From contig JAYKNF010000017.1 in NCBI GenBank assembly GCA_036172665.1, forward strand, positions 620,001-684,000: a stretch of DNA of 64,000 nt, read 5' to 3'. The notes under the pieces were generated by a model. It searched no databases and was not told the origin of the DNA. It saw only the letters and a program-made list of their open reading frames with translations. Made by a program: the position numbers and the translations under genes. This DNA comes from Prosopocoilus inquinatus (taxonomy: Eukaryota; Arthropoda; Insecta; Coleoptera; Lucanidae). This document shows positions 25,601 through 40,336 of this stretch, one piece after another. How positions within the stretch are numbered: the stretch's first letter is position 1; the number at the start of each line of letters is the position of its first letter.

Positions 25601-27082
25601 CATCACAGGAACAACGCTAATGCGTGTTGTTTCGTTCAAAACTATTTCCAGCTTCTGCTGCATCCGAGAACTTCGTATCTCACATCAAAGTTATTGGAGT
25701 AAATCGAAACGCCAAATAACATGATGGATGAGTAAGGATCGATTAGATACATCACAGGACAACGCTAATGCGTGTTGTTTCGTTTAAAACTATTTCCAGC
25801 CCCTGCTGCGTCCGAAAACTTCGTATCTCACTTCAGAGTTACTGGAGCCCATCCAAACGTCAGATAACATGATAGATGAGTAAGGATCGATTAGGTACAT
25901 CACAGGAACAACGCTAATGCGTGTTGTTTCGTTCAAAACTATTTCCAGCTTCTGCTGCGTCCGAAAATTTCGTGTCTCACATTAGAGTTACTGGAGTCCA
26001 TCGAAACGTCAAATAACATAGTAGCTAAGTAAGGATCGATTAGATACATCACAGGAACAACGCTAATACGTGTTGTTTCGTTTAAAACTATTTCCAGCTT
26101 CTGCTGCGTCCGAAAACTTCGTATCTCACTTCAGAGTTGCTGGAGCCCATCCAAACGTCAAATAACATGATAGATGAGTAAGGATCGATTAGGTACATCA
26201 CAGGAACAACGCTAATGCGTGTTGTTTCGTTCAAAACTATTTCCAGCTTCTGCTGCGTCCGAAAATTTCGTGTCTCACATTAGAGTTACTGGAGTCCATC
26301 GAAACGTCAAATAACATAGTAGCTAAGTAAGGATCGATTAGATACATCACAGGAACAACGCTAATACGTGTTGTTTCGTTTAAAACTATTTCCAGCTCCT
26401 GCTGCGTCCGAAAACTTCGTATCTCACTTCAGAGTTTCTGGAGCCCATCCAAACGTCAGATAACATGATAGACGAGTAAGGATCGATTAGATACATCACA
26501 GGAACAACGCTAATGCGTGTTGTTTCGTTTAAAACTATTTCCAGCTTCTGCTGCGTCCGAGAACTTCGTATCTCACATCAGGGATACTGGAGTCCATCCA
26601 AACGTCAAATAACATGATAGATAAGTAAGGATCGATTATATACAGCACAGGAACAACGCTAATACGTGTTGTTTCGTTCAAAACTATTTCCAGCTTCTGC
26701 TGCGTCCGAAAACTTTGTATCTCACATCAAAGTTATTGGAGTCCATCGAAACGCCAAATAACCTGATGGATGAGTAAGGATCGATTAGATACATCACAGG
26801 AATAACGCTAATGCGTGTTGTTTCGTTTAAAACTATTTCCAGTTTCTGCTGCGTCCGAAAATTTCGTGTCTCACATTAGAGTTACTGGAGTCCATCGAAA
26901 CGTCAAATAACATGATAGATGAGTAAGGATCGATTAGATACATCACAGGAACAACGCTAATGCGTATTGTTTCGTTTAAAACTATTTCCAGCTCCTCCTG
27001 TGTCAGAAAACTTCGTATCTCACATTAGAGTTTCTGGAGTCCATCCAAACGTCAAATAACATGATAGATAAGTAAGGATCGA
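22615..27082 (+). repeat. 30-monomer HOR (4,468 bp), copy 1
   Basis: Order: H, O, P, I, J, F, F, K, B, A, B, C', S, B, A, T, L, M, N, E, F', K, B, A, B, Q, C, D/E, R, G. It matches 27,083-31,550 at a constant 4,468 bp, including rare variants: CTCATTTCAG (23,742 and 28,210), CATATTAGAG (24,191 and 28,659), GATTGATGAG (24,531 and 28,999), a D/E chimera (26,636 and 31,104) and CAGTTTCTG in R (near 26,840 and 31,308). I found no difference between the two copies in the parts I compared. Confidence 0.93.
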
Positions 27083-30000
27083 TTAGATACAGGACAGGAA
27101 CAACGCTAATGCGTGTTGTTTCGTTTAAAACTATTTCCAGCTTCAGTTGCGTCCGAAAACTTCGTATCTCACTTCAGAGTTACTGGAGCTCATCCAAACG
27201 TCAAATAACATGATAGATGAGTAAGGATCGATTAGATACATCACAGGAACAACGCTAATGCGTGTTGTTTCGTTTAAAACTATTTCCAGCTTCTGCTGCG
27301 TCCGAGAACTTCGTATCTCACATCAGAGTTACTAGAGTCCATCGAAACGTCAAATAACATGATAGATGAGTAAGGATCGATTAGATACATCACAGGAAAA
27401 ACGCTAATGCGTATTGTTTCGTTTAAAACTATTTCCAGCTCCTCCTGTGTCCGAAAACTTCGTATCTCACATTAGAGTTACTGGAGTCCATCCAAACGTC
27501 AAATAACATGATAGATGAGTAAGGATCGATTAGATACAGCACAGGAACAACGTTAATGCGTGTTGTTTCGTTTAAAACTATTTCCAGCTTCAGTTGCGTC
27601 CGAAAACTTCGTATATTACTTCAGAGTTACTGGAGCCCATCCAAACGTCAAATAACATGATAGATGAGTAAGGATCGATTAGGTACATCACAGGAACAAC
27701 GATAATGCGTGTTGTTTCGTTTAAAACTATTTCCAGCTCCTGCTGCGTCCGAAAACTTCGTATCTCACTTCAGATATTCTGGAGCACATCCAAACGTCAA
27801 ATAACATGATAGACGAGTAAGGATCGATTAGATACAGCACAGGAACAACGCTAATGCGTGTTGTTTCGTTCAAAACTATTTCCAGCTTCTGCTGCGTCCG
27901 AGAACTTCGTATCTCACATCAAAGTTATTGGAGTAAATCGAAACGCCAAATAACATGATGGATGAGTAAGGATCGATTAGATACATCACAGGAACAACGC
28001 TAATGCGTGTTGTTTCGTTCAAAACTATTTCCAGCTTCTGCTGCGTCCGAGAACTTCGTATCTCACATCAAAGTTATTGGAGTAAATCGAAACGCCAAAT
28101 AACATGATGGATGAGTAAGGATCGATTAGATACATCACAGGACAACGCTAATGCGTGTTGTTTCGTTTAAAACTATTTCCAGCCCCTGCTGCGTCCGAAA
28201 ACTTCGTATCTCATTTCAGAGTTACTGGAGCCCATCCAAACGTCAGATAACATGATAGATGAGTAAGGATCGATTAGGTACATCACAGGAACAACGCTAA
28301 TGCGTGTTGTTTCGTTCAAAACTATTTCCAGCTTCTGCTGCGTCCGAAAATTTCGTGTCTCACATTAGAGTTACTGGAGTCCATCGAAACGTCAAATAAC
28401 ATAGTAGCTAAGTAAGGATCGATTAGATACATCACAGGAACAACGCTAATACGTGTTGTTTCGTTTAAAACTATTTCCAGCTTCTGCTGCGTCCGAAAAC
28501 TTCGTATCTCACTTCAGAGTTGCTGGAGCCCATCCAAACGTCAAATAACATGATAGATGAGTAAGGATCGATTAGGTACATCACAGGAACAACGCTAATG
28601 CGTGTTGTTTCGTTCAAAACTATTTCCAGCTTCTGCTGCGTCCGAAAATTTCGTGTCTCATATTAGAGTTACTGGAGTCCATCGAAACGTCAAATAACAT
28701 AGTAGCTAAGTAAGGATCGATTAGATACATCACAGGAACAACGCTAGTACGTGTTGTTTCGTTTAAAACTATTTCCAGCTTCTGCTGCGTCCGAGAACTT
28801 CGTATCTTACATCAGGGATACTGGAGTCCATCCAAACGTCAAATAACATGATAGATAAGTAAGGATCGATTAGATACAGCACAGGAACAACGCTAATACG
28901 TGTTGTTTCGTTTAAAACTATTTCCAGCCCCTGCTGCGTCCGAAAACTTCGTATCTCACTTCAGAGTTACTGGAGCCCATCCAAACGTCAAATAACATGA
29001 TTGATGAGTAAGGATCGATTAGGTACATCACAGGAACAACGCTAATGCGTGTTGTTTCGTTCAAAACTATTTCCAGCTTCTGCTGCGTCCGAAAATTTCG
29101 TGTCTCACATTAGAGTTACTGGAGTCCATCGAAACGTCAAATAACATAGTAGCTAAGTAAGGATCGATTAGATACATCACAGGAACAACGCTAATACGTG
29201 TTGTTTCGTTTAAAACTATTTCCAGCTTCTGCTGCGTCCGAAAACTTCGTATCTCACTTCAGAGTTGCTGGAGCCCATCCAAACGTCAAATAACATGATA
29301 GATAAGTAAGGATCGATTAGATACATCACAGGAACAACGCTAATGCGTGTTGTTTCATTTAAAACTATTTCCAGCTTCTACTGCGTCCGAGAACTTCGTA
29401 TCTCACATCAGAGTTACTAGAGTCCATCGAAACGTCAAATAACATGATAGATAAGTAAGGATCGATTAGATACATCACAGGAACAACGCTAGTACGTGTT
29501 GTTTCGTTTAAAACTATTTCCAGCTTCTGCTGCGTCCGAAAACTTCGTATCTCACTTCAGAGCTACTTGAGCCCATCCAAAAGCCAAATAACATGATAGA
29601 TGAGTAAGGCTCGATTAGATACATCACAGGAACAACGCTAATGCGTGTTGTTTCATTTAAAACTATTTCCAGCTTCTGCTGCGTCCGAGAACTTCGTATC
29701 TCACATCAGGGATACTGGAGTCCATCCAAACGTCAAATAACATGATAGACAAGTAAGGATTGATTAGATACAGCACAGGAACAACGCTAATGCGTGTTGT
29801 TTCGTTCAAAACTATTTCCAGCTCCTCCTGTGTCCGAAAACTTCGTTTCTCACATTAGAGTTACTGGAGTCCATCCAAACGTCAAATAACATGATAGATA
29901 AGTAAGGATCGATTAGATACATCACAGGAACAACGCTAATGCGTGTTGTTTCGTTTAAAACTATTTCCAGCTTCTGCTGCGTCCGAGAACTTCGTATCTC

Positions 30001-31550
30001 ACATCAAAGTTATTGGAGTCCATCGAAACGCCAAATAACCTGATGGATGAGTAAGGATCGATTAGATACATCACAGGAACAACGCTAATGCGTGTTGTTT
30101 CGTTCAAAACTATTTCCAGCTTCTGCTGCATCCGAGAACTTCGTATCTCACATCAAAGTTATTGGAGTAAATCGAAACGCCAAATAACATGATGGATGAG
30201 TAAGGATCGATTAGATACATCACAGGACAACGCTAATGCGTGTTGTTTCGTTTAAAACTATTTCCAGCCCCTGCTGCGTCCGAAAACTTCGTATCTCACT
30301 TCAGAGTTACTGGAGCCCATCCAAACGTCAGATAACATGATAGATGAGTAAGGATCGATTAGGTACATCACAGGAACAACGCTAATGCGTGTTGTTTCGT
30401 TCAAAACTATTTCCAGCTTCTGCTGCGTCCGAAAATTTCGTGTCTCACATTAGAGTTACTGGAGTCCATCGAAACGTCAAATAACATAGTAGCTAAGTAA
30501 GGATCGATTAGATACATCACAGGAACAACGCTAATACGTGTTGTTTCGTTTAAAACTATTTCCAGCTTCTGCTGCGTCCGAAAACTTCGTATCTCACTTC
30601 AGAGTTGCTGGAGCCCATCCAAACGTCAAATAACATGATAGATGAGTAAGGATCGATTAGGTACATCACAGGAACAACGCTAATGCGTGTTGTTTCGTTC
30701 AAAACTATTTCCAGCTTCTGCTGCGTCCGAAAATTTCGTGTCTCACATTAGAGTTACTGGAGTCCATCGAAACGTCAAATAACATAGTAGCTAAGTAAGG
30801 ATCGATTAGATACATCACAGGAACAACGCTAATACGTGTTGTTTCGTTTAAAACTATTTCCAGCTCCTGCTGCGTCCGAAAACTTCGTATCTCACTTCAG
30901 AGTTTCTGGAGCCCATCCAAACGTCAGATAACATGATAGACGAGTAAGGATCGATTAGATACATCACAGGAACAACGCTAATGCGTGTTGTTTCGTTTAA
31001 AACTATTTCCAGCTTCTGCTGCGTCCGAGAACTTCGTATCTCACATCAGGGATACTGGAGTCCATCCAAACGTCAAATAACATGATAGATAAGTAAGGAT
31101 CGATTATATACAGCACAGGAACAACGCTAATACGTGTTGTTTCGTTCAAAACTATTTCCAGCTTCTGCTGCGTCCGAAAACTTTGTATCTCACATCAAAG
31201 TTATTGGAGTCCATCGAAACGCCAAATAACCTGATGGATGAGTAAGGATCGATTAGATACATCACAGGAATAACGCTAATGCGTGTTGTTTCGTTTAAAA
31301 CTATTTCCAGTTTCTGCTGCGTCCGAAAATTTCGTGTCTCACATTAGAGTTACTGGAGTCCATCGAAACGTCAAATAACATGATAGATGAGTAAGGATCG
31401 ATTAGATACATCACAGGAACAACGCTAATGCGTATTGTTTCGTTTAAAACTATTTCCAGCTCCTCCTGTGTCAGAAAACTTCGTATCTCACATTAGAGTT
31501 TCTGGAGTCCATCCAAACGTCAAATAACATGATAGATAAGTAAGGATCGA
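27083..31550 (+). repeat. 30-monomer HOR (4,468 bp), copy 2
   Basis: Same 30 subtypes in the same order as 22,615-27,082. The rare shared variants are absent from the blocks on either side (22,3xx R has CAGCTTCTG; 32,6xx K has CTCACTTCAG), so this pair is a recent tandem duplication and not just a general HOR. Confidence 0.93.
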
Positions 31551-34500
31551 TTAGATACAGGACAGGAACAACGCTAATGCGTGTTGTTTCGTTTAAAACT
31601 ATTTCCAGCTTCAGTTGCGTCCGAAAACTTCGTATCTCACTTCAGAGTTACTGGAGCTCATCCAAACGTCAAATAACATGATAGATGAGTAAGGATCGAT
31701 TAGATACATCACAGGAACAACGCTAATGCGTGTTGTTTCGTTTAAAACTATTTCCAGCTTCTGCTGCGTCCGAGAACTTCGTATCTCACATCAGAGTTAC
31801 TAGAGTCCATCGAAACGTCAAATAACATGATAGATGAGTAAGGATCGATTAGATACATCACAGGAAAAACGCTAATGCGTATTGTTTCGTTTAAAACTAT
31901 TTCCAGCTCCTCCTGTGTCCGAAAACTTCGTATCTCACATTAGAGTTACTGGAGTCCATCCAAACGTCAAATAACATGATAGATGAGTAAGGATCGATTA
32001 GATACAGCACAGGAACAACGTTAATGCGTGTTGTTTCGTTTAAAACTATTTCCAGCTTCAGTTGCGTCCGAAAACTTCGTATATTACTTCAGAGTTACTG
32101 GAGCCCATCCAAACGTCAAATAACATGATAGATGAGTAAGGATCGATTAGGTACATCACAGGAACAACGATAATGCGTGTTGTTTCGTTTAAAACTATTT
32201 CCAGCTCCTGCTGCGTCCGAAAACTTCGTATCTCACTTCAGATATTCTGGAGCACATCCAAACGTCAAATAACATGATAGACGAGTAAGGATCGATTAGA
32301 TACAGCACAGGAACAACGCTAATGCGTGTTGTTTCGTTCAAAACTATTTCCAGCTTCTGCTGCGTCCGAGAACTTCGTATCTCACATCAAAGTTATTGGA
32401 GTAAATCGAAACGCCAAATAACATGATGGATGAGTAAGGATCGATTAGATACATCACAGGAACAACGCTAATGCGTGTTGTTTCGTTCAAAACTATTTCC
32501 AGCTTCTGCTGCGTCCGAGAACTTCGTATCTCACATCAAAGTTATTGGAGTAAATCGAAACGCCAAATAACATGATGGATGAGTAAGGATCGATTAGATA
32601 CATCACAGGACAACGCTAATGCGTGTTGTTTAGTTTAAAACTATTTCCAGCCCCTGCTGCGTCCGAAAACTTCGTATCTCACTTCAGAGTTACTGGAGCC
32701 CATCCAAACGTCAGATAACATGATAGATGAGTAAGGATCGATTAGGTACATCACAGGAACAACGCTAATGCGTGTTGTTTCGTTCAAAACTATTTCCAGC
32801 TTCTGCTGCGTCCGAAAATTTCGTGTCTCACATTAGAGTTACTGGAGTCCATCGAAACGTCAAATAACATAGTAGCTAAGTAAGGATCGATTAGATACAT
32901 CACAGGAACAACGCTAATACGTGTTGTTTCGTTTAAAACTATTTCCAGCTTCTGCTGCGTCCGAAAACTTCGTATCTCACTTCAGAGTTGCTGGAGCCCA
33001 TCCAAACGTCAAATAACATGATAGATGAGTAAGGATCGATTAGGTACATCACAGGAACAACGCTAATGCGTGTTGTTTCGTTCAAAACTATTTCCAGCTT
33101 CTGCTGCGTCCGAAAATTTCGTGTCTCACATTAGAGTTACTGGAGTCCATCGAAACGTCAAATAACATAGTAGCTAAGTAAGGATCGATTAGATACATCA
33201 CAGGAACAACGCTAGTACGTGTTGTTTCGTTTAAAACTATTTCCAGCTTCTGCTGCGTCCGAGAACTTCGTATCTTACATCAGGGATACTGGAGTCCATC
33301 CAAACGTCAAATAACATGATAGATAAGTAAGGATCGATTAGATACAGCACAGGAACAACGCTAATACGTGTTGTTTCGTTTAAAACTATTTCCAGCCCCT
33401 GCTGCGTCCGAAAACTTCGTATCTCACTTCAGAGTTACTGGAGCCCATCCAAACGTCAAATAACATGATAGATGAGTAAGGATCGATTAGGTACATCACA
33501 GGAACAACGCTAATGCGTGTTGTTTCGTTCAAAACTATTTCCAGCTTCTGCTGCGTCCGAAAATTTCGTGTCTCACATTAGAGTTACTGGAGTCCATCGA
33601 AACGTCAAATAACATAGTAGCTAAGTAAGGATCGATTAGATACATCACAGGAACAACGCTAATACGTGTTGTTTCGTTTAAAACTATTTCCAGCTTCTGC
33701 TGCGTCCGAGAACTTCGTATCTCACTTCAGAGTTGCTGGAGCCCATCCAAACGTCAAATAACATGATAGATAAGTAAGGATCGATTAGATACATCACAGG
33801 AACAACGCTAATGCGTGTTGTTTCATTTAAAACTATTTCCAGCTTCTACTGCGTCCGAGAACTTCGTATCTCACATCAGAGTTACTAGAGTCCATCGAAA
33901 CGTCAAATAACATGATAGATAAGTAAGGATCGATTAGATACATCACAGGAACAACGCTAGTACGTGTTGTTTCGTTTAAAACTATTTCCAGCTTCTGCTG
34001 CGTCCGAAAACTTCGTATCTCACTTCAGAGCTACTTGAGCCCATCCAAAAGCCAAATAACATGATAGATGAGTAAGGCTCGATTAGATACATCACAGGAA
34101 CAACGCTAATGCGTGTTGTTTCATTTAAAACTATTTCCAGCTTCTGCTGCGTCCGAGAACTTCGTATCTCACATCAGGGATACTGGAGTCCATCCAAACG
34201 TCAAATAACATGATAGACAAGTAAGGATTGATTAGATACAGCACAGGAACAACGCTAATGCGTGTTGTTTCGTTCAAAACTATTTCCAGCTCCTCCTGTG
34301 TCCGAAAACTTCGTTTCTCACATTAGAGTTACTGGAGTCCATCCAAACGTCAAATAACATGATAGATAAGTAAGGATCGATTAGATACATCACAGGAACA
34401 ACGCTAATGCGTGTTGTTTCGTTTAAAACTATTTCCAGCTTCTGCTGCGTCCGAGAACTTCGTATCTCACATCAAAGTTATTGGAGTCCATCGAAACGCC

Positions 34501-35422
34501 AAATAACCTGATGTATGAGTAAGGATCGATTAGATACATCACAGGAACAACGCTAATGCGTGTTGTTTCGTTCAAAACTATTTCCAGCTTCTGCTGCATC
34601 CGAGAACTTCGTATCTCACATCAAAGTTATTGGAGTAAATCGAAACGCCAAATAACATGATGGATGAGTAAGGATCGATTAGATACATCACAGGACAACG
34701 CTAATGCGTGTTGTTTCGTTTAAAACTATTTCCAGCTTCAGTTGCGTCCGAAAACTTCGTATCTCACTTCAGAGTTACTGGAGCCCATCCAAACGTCAGA
34801 TAACATGATAGATGAGTAAGGATCGATTAGGTACATCACAGGAACAACGCTAATGCGTGTTGTTTCGTTCAAAACTATTTCCAGCTCCTCCTGTGTCCGA
34901 AAACTTCGTTTCTCACATTAGAGTTACTGGAGTCCATCCAAACTTCAAATAACATGATAGATGAGTAAGGATCGATTAGATACATCACAGGAACAACGCT
35001 AATGCGTGTTGTTTCGTTTAAAACTATTTCCAGCTTCTGCTGCGTCCGAGAACTTCGTATCTCACATCAAAGTTATTGGAGTCCATCGAAACGCCAAATA
35101 ACCTGATGGATGAGTAAGGATCGATTAGATACATCACAGGAATAACGCTAATGCGTGTTGTTTCGTTTAAAACTATTTCCAGCTTCTGCTGCGTCCGAAA
35201 ATTTCGTGTCTCACATTAGAGTTACTGGAGTCCATCGAAACGTCAAATAACATGATAGATGAGTAAGGATCGATTAGATACATCACAGGAACAACGCTAA
35301 TGCGTATTGTTTCGTTTAAAACTATTTCCAGCTCCTCCTGTGTCAGAAAACTTCGTATCTCACATTAGAGTTTCTGGAGTCCATCCAAACGTCAAATAAC
35401 ATGATAGATAAGTAAGGATCGA
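31551..35422 (+). repeat. 26-monomer derivative of the 30-monomer HOR
   Basis: It follows the 30-monomer order through the second K position (34,679). That K monomer carries CTTCAGTTG in place of CCCCTGCTG. The next monomer (34,827-34,975) has a B front (TTAGGTAC, GTTCAAAAC), an N centre (CTCCTCCTG, CTTCGTTTCTC) and a D tail (CAAACTTC), then E, R, G. The monomers A-B-Q-C-D expected there are missing. Private changes include GTTTAGTTT near 32,630 and GATGTATGAG near 34,512. Confidence 0.88.
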
Positions 35423-38400
35423 TTAGATACAGGACAGGAACAACGCTAATGCGTGTTGTTTCGTTTAAAACTATTTCCAGCTTCAGTTGCGTCCGAAAAC
35501 TTCGTATCTCACTTCAGAGTTACTGGAGCTCATCCAAACGTCAAATAACATGATAGATGAGTAAGGATCGATTAGATACATCACAGGAACAACGCTAATG
35601 CGTGTTGTTTCGTTTAAAACTATTTCCAGCTTCTGCTGCGTCCGAGAACTTCGTATCTCACATCAGAGTTACTAGAGTCCATCGAAACGTCAAATAACAT
35701 GATAGATGAGTAAGGATCGATTAGATACATCACAGGAAAAACGCTAATGCGTATTGTTTCGTTTAAAACTATTTCCAGCTCCTCCTGTGTCCGAAAACTT
35801 CGTATCTCACATTAGAGTTACTGGAGTCCATCCAAACGTCAAATAACATGATAGATGAGTAAGGATCGATTAGATACAGCACAGGAACAACGTTAATGCG
35901 TGTTGTTTCGTTTAAAACTATTTCCAGCTTCAGTTGCGTCCGAAAACTTCGTATATTACTTCAGAGTTACTGGAGCCCATCCAAACGTCAAATAACATGA
36001 TGGATGAGTAAGGATCGATTAGGTACATCACAGGAACAACGATAATGCGTGTTGTTTCGTTTAAAACTATTTCCAGCTCCTGCTGCGTCCGAAAACTTCG
36101 TATCTCACTTCAGATATTCTGGAGCACATCCAAACGTCAAATAACATGATAGACGAGTAAGGATCGATTAGATACAGCACAGGAACAACGCTAATGCGTG
36201 TTGTTTCGTTCAAAACTATTTCCAGCTTCTGCTGCGTCCGAGAACTTCGTATCTCACATCAAAGTTATTGGAGTAAATCGAAACGCCAAATAACATGATG
36301 GATGAGTAAGGATCGATTAGATACATCACAGGAACAACGCTAATGCGTGTTGTTTCGTTCAAAACTATTTCCAGCTTCTGCTGCGTCCGAGAACTTCGTA
36401 TCTCACATCAAAGTTATTGGAGTAAATCGAAACGCCAAATAACATGATGGATGAGTAAGGATCGATTAGATACATCACAGGACAACGCTAATGCGTGTTG
36501 TTTCGTTTAAAACTATTTCCAGCCCCTGCTGCGTCCGAAAACTTCGTATCTCACTTCAGAGTTACTGGAGCCCATCCAAACGTCAGATAACATGATAGAT
36601 GAGTAAGGATCGATTAGGTACATCACAGGAACAACGCTAATGCGTGTTGTTTCGTTCAAAACTATTTCCAGCTTCTGCTGCGTCCGAAAATTTCGTGTCT
36701 CACATTAGAGTTACTGGAGTCCATCGAAACGTCAAATAACATAGTAGCTAAGTAAGGATCGATTAGATACATCACAGGAACAACGCTAATACGTGTTGTT
36801 TCGTTTAAAACTATTTCCAGCTTCTGCTGCGTCCGAAAACTTCGTATCTCACTTCAGAGTTGCTGGAGCCCATCCAAACGTCAAATAACATGATAGATAA
36901 GTAAGGATCGATTAGATACATCACAGGAACAACGCTAATGCGTGTTGTTTCATTTAAAACTATTTCCAGCTTCTACTGCGTCCGAGAACTTCGTATCTCA
37001 CATCAGAGTTACTAGAGTCCATCGAAACGTCAAATAACATGATAGATAAGTAAGGATCGATTAGATACATCACAGGAACAACGCTAGTACGTGTTGTTTC
37101 GTTTAAAACTATTTCCAGCTTCTGCTGCGTCCGAAAACTTCGTATCTCACTTCAGAGCTACTTGAGCCCATCCAAAAGCCAAATAACATGATAGATGAGT
37201 AAGGCTCGATTAGATACATCACAGGAACAACGCTAATGCGTGTTGTTTCATTTAAAACTATTTCCAGCTTCTGCTGCGTCCGAGAACTTCGTATCTCACA
37301 TCAGGGATACTGGAGTCCATCCAAACGTCAAATAACATGATAGACAAGTAAGGATTGATTAGATACAGCACAGGAACAACGCTAATGCGTGTTGTTTCGT
37401 TCAAAACTATTTCCAGCTCCTCCTGTGTCCGAAAACTTCGTTTCTCACATTAGAGTTACTGGAGTCCATCCAAACGTCAAATAACATGATAGATAAGTAA
37501 GGATCGATTAGATACATCACAGGAACAACGCTAATGCGTGTTGTTTCGTTTAAAACTATTTCCAGCTTCTGCTGCGTCCGAGAACTTCGTATCTCACATC
37601 AAAGTTATTGGAGTCCATCGAAACGCCAAATAACCTGATGGATGAGTAAGGATCGATTAGATACATCACAGGAACAACGCTAATGCGTGTTGTTTCGTTC
37701 AAAACCATTTCCAGCTTCTGCTGCATCCGAGAACTTCGTATCTCACATCAAAGTTATTGGAGTAAATCGAAACGCCAAATAACATGATGGATGAGTAAGG
37801 ATCGATTAGATACATCACAGGACAACGCTAATGCGTGTTGTTTCGTTTAAAACTATTTCCAGCTTCAGTTGCGTCCGAAAACTTCGTATCTCACTTCAGA
37901 GTTACTGGAGCCCATCCAAACGTCAGATAACATGATAGATGAGTAAGGATCGATTAGGTACATCACAGGAACAACGCTAATGCGTGTTGTTTCGTTCAAA
38001 ACTATTTCCAGCTTCTGCTGCGTCCGAAAATTTCGTGTCTCACATTAGAGTTACTGGAGTCCATCGAAACGTCAAATAACATAGTAGCTAAGTAAGGATC
38101 GATTAGATACATCACAGGAACAACGCTAATACGTGTTGTTTCGTTTAAAACTATTTCCAGCTTCTGCTGCGTCCGAAAACTTCGTATCTCACTTCAGAGC
38201 TACTTGAGCCCATCCAAAAGCCAAATAACATGATAGATGAGTAAGGCTCGATTAGATACATCACAGGAACAACGCTAATGCGTGTTGTTTCGTTTAAAAC
38301 TATTTCCAGCTTCTGCTGCGTCCGAGAACTTCGTATCTCACATCAGGGATACTGGAGTCCATCCAAACGTCAAATAACATGATAGACAAGTAAGGATTGA

Positions 38401-40336
38401 TTAGATACAGCACAGGAACAACGCTAATGCGTGTTGTTTCGTTCAAAACTATTTCCAGCTCCTCCTGTGTCCGAAAACTTCGTTTCTCACATTAGAGTTA
38501 CTGGAGTCCATCCAAACGTCAAATAACATGATAGATAAGTAAGGATCGATTAGATACATCACAGGAACAACGCTAATGCGTGTTGTTTCGTTTAAAACTA
38601 TTTCCAGCTTCTGCTGCGTCAAGGAACTTCGTATCTCACATCAAAGTTATTGGAGTCCATCGAAACGCCAAATAACCTGATGGATGAGTAAGGATCGATT
38701 AGATACATCACAGGAACAACGCTAATGCGTGTTGTTTCGTTCAAAACTATTTCCAGCTTCTGCTGCATCCGAGAACTTCGTATCTCACATCAAAGTTATT
38801 GGAGTAAATCGAAACGCCAAATAACATGATGGATGAGTAAGGATCGATTAGATACATCACAGGACAACGCTAATGCGTGTTGTTTCGTTTAAAACTATTT
38901 CCAGCCCCTGCTGCGTCCGAAAACTTCGTATCTCACTTCAGAGTTACTGGAGCCCATCCAAACGTCAGATAACATGATAGATGAGTAAGGATCGATTAGG
39001 TACATCACAGGAACAACGCTAATGCGTGTTGTTTCGTTCAAAACTATTTCCAGCTTCTGCTGCGTCCGAAAATTTCGTGTCTCACATTAGAGTTACTGGA
39101 GTCCATCGAAACGTCAAATAACATAGTAGCTAAGTAAGGATCGATTAGATACATCACAGGAACAACGCTAATACGTGTTGTTTCGTTTAAAACTATTTCC
39201 AGCTTCTGCTGCGTCCGAAAACTTCGTATCTCACTTCAGAGTTGCTGGAGCCCATCCAAACGTCAAATAACATGATAGATGAGTAAGGATCGATTAGGTA
39301 CATCACAGGAACAACGCTAATGCGTGTTGTTTCGTTCAAAACTATTTCCAGCTTCTGCTGCGTCCGAAAATTTCGTGTCTCACATTAGAGTTACTGGAGT
39401 CCATCGAAACGTCAAATAACATAGTAGCTAAGTAAGGATCGATTAGATACATCACAGGAACAACGCTAATACGTGTTGTTTCGTTTAAAACTATTTCCAG
39501 CTTCTGCTGCGTCCGAAAACTTCGTATCTCACTTCAGAGTTTCTGGAGCCCATCCAAACGTCAGATAACATGATAGACGAGTAAGGATCGATTAGATACA
39601 TCACAGGAACAACGCTAATGCGTGTTGTTTCGTTTAAAACTATTTCCAGCTTCTGCTGCGTCCGAGAACTTCGTATCTCACATCAGGGATACTGGAGTCC
39701 ATCCAAACGTCAAATAACATGATAGATAAGTAAGGATCGATTATATACAGCACAGGAACAACGCTAATACGTGTTGTTTCGTTCAAAACTATTTCCAGCT
39801 TCTGCTGCGTCCGAAAACTTTGTATCTCACATCAGAGTTACTGGAGTCCATCCAAACTTCAAATAACATGATAGATGAGTAAGGATCGATTAGATACATC
39901 ACAGGAACAACGCTAATGCGTGTTGTTTCGTTTAAAACTATTTCCAGCTTCTGCTGCGTCCGAGAACTTCGTATCTCACATCAAAGTTATTGGAGTCCAT
40001 CGAAACGCCAAATAACCTGATGGATGAGTAAGGATCGATTAGATACATCACAGGAATAACGCTAATGCGTGTTGTTTCGTTTAAAACTATTTCCAGCTTC
40101 TGCTGCGTCCGAAAATTTCGTGTCTCACATTAGAGTTACTGGAGTCCATCGAAACGTCAAATAACATGATAGATGAGTAAGGATCGATTAGATACATCAC
40201 AGGAACAACGCTAATGCGTATTGTTTCGTTTAAAACTATTTCCAGCTCCTCCTGTGTCAGAAAACTTCGTATCTCACATTAGAGTTTCTGGAGTCCATCC
40301 AAACGTCAAATAACATGATAGATAAGTAAGGATCGA
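35423..40336 (+). repeat. 33-monomer block with a seven-monomer tandem duplication
   Basis: Order: H, O, P, I, J, F, F, K, B, A, T, L, M, N, E, F', K', B, A/L, M, N, E, F', K, B, A, B, Q, C, D, E, R, G. The run L-M-N-E-F'-K'-B (37,061-38,102) is repeated from the A/L chimera at 38,103 with a period of 1,042 bp (7 x 149 minus one). Relative to the 30-monomer HOR it lacks B-C'-S-B before A. E at 38,550 has a private TCAAGGAAC in place of TCCGAGAAC. Confidence 0.88.
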
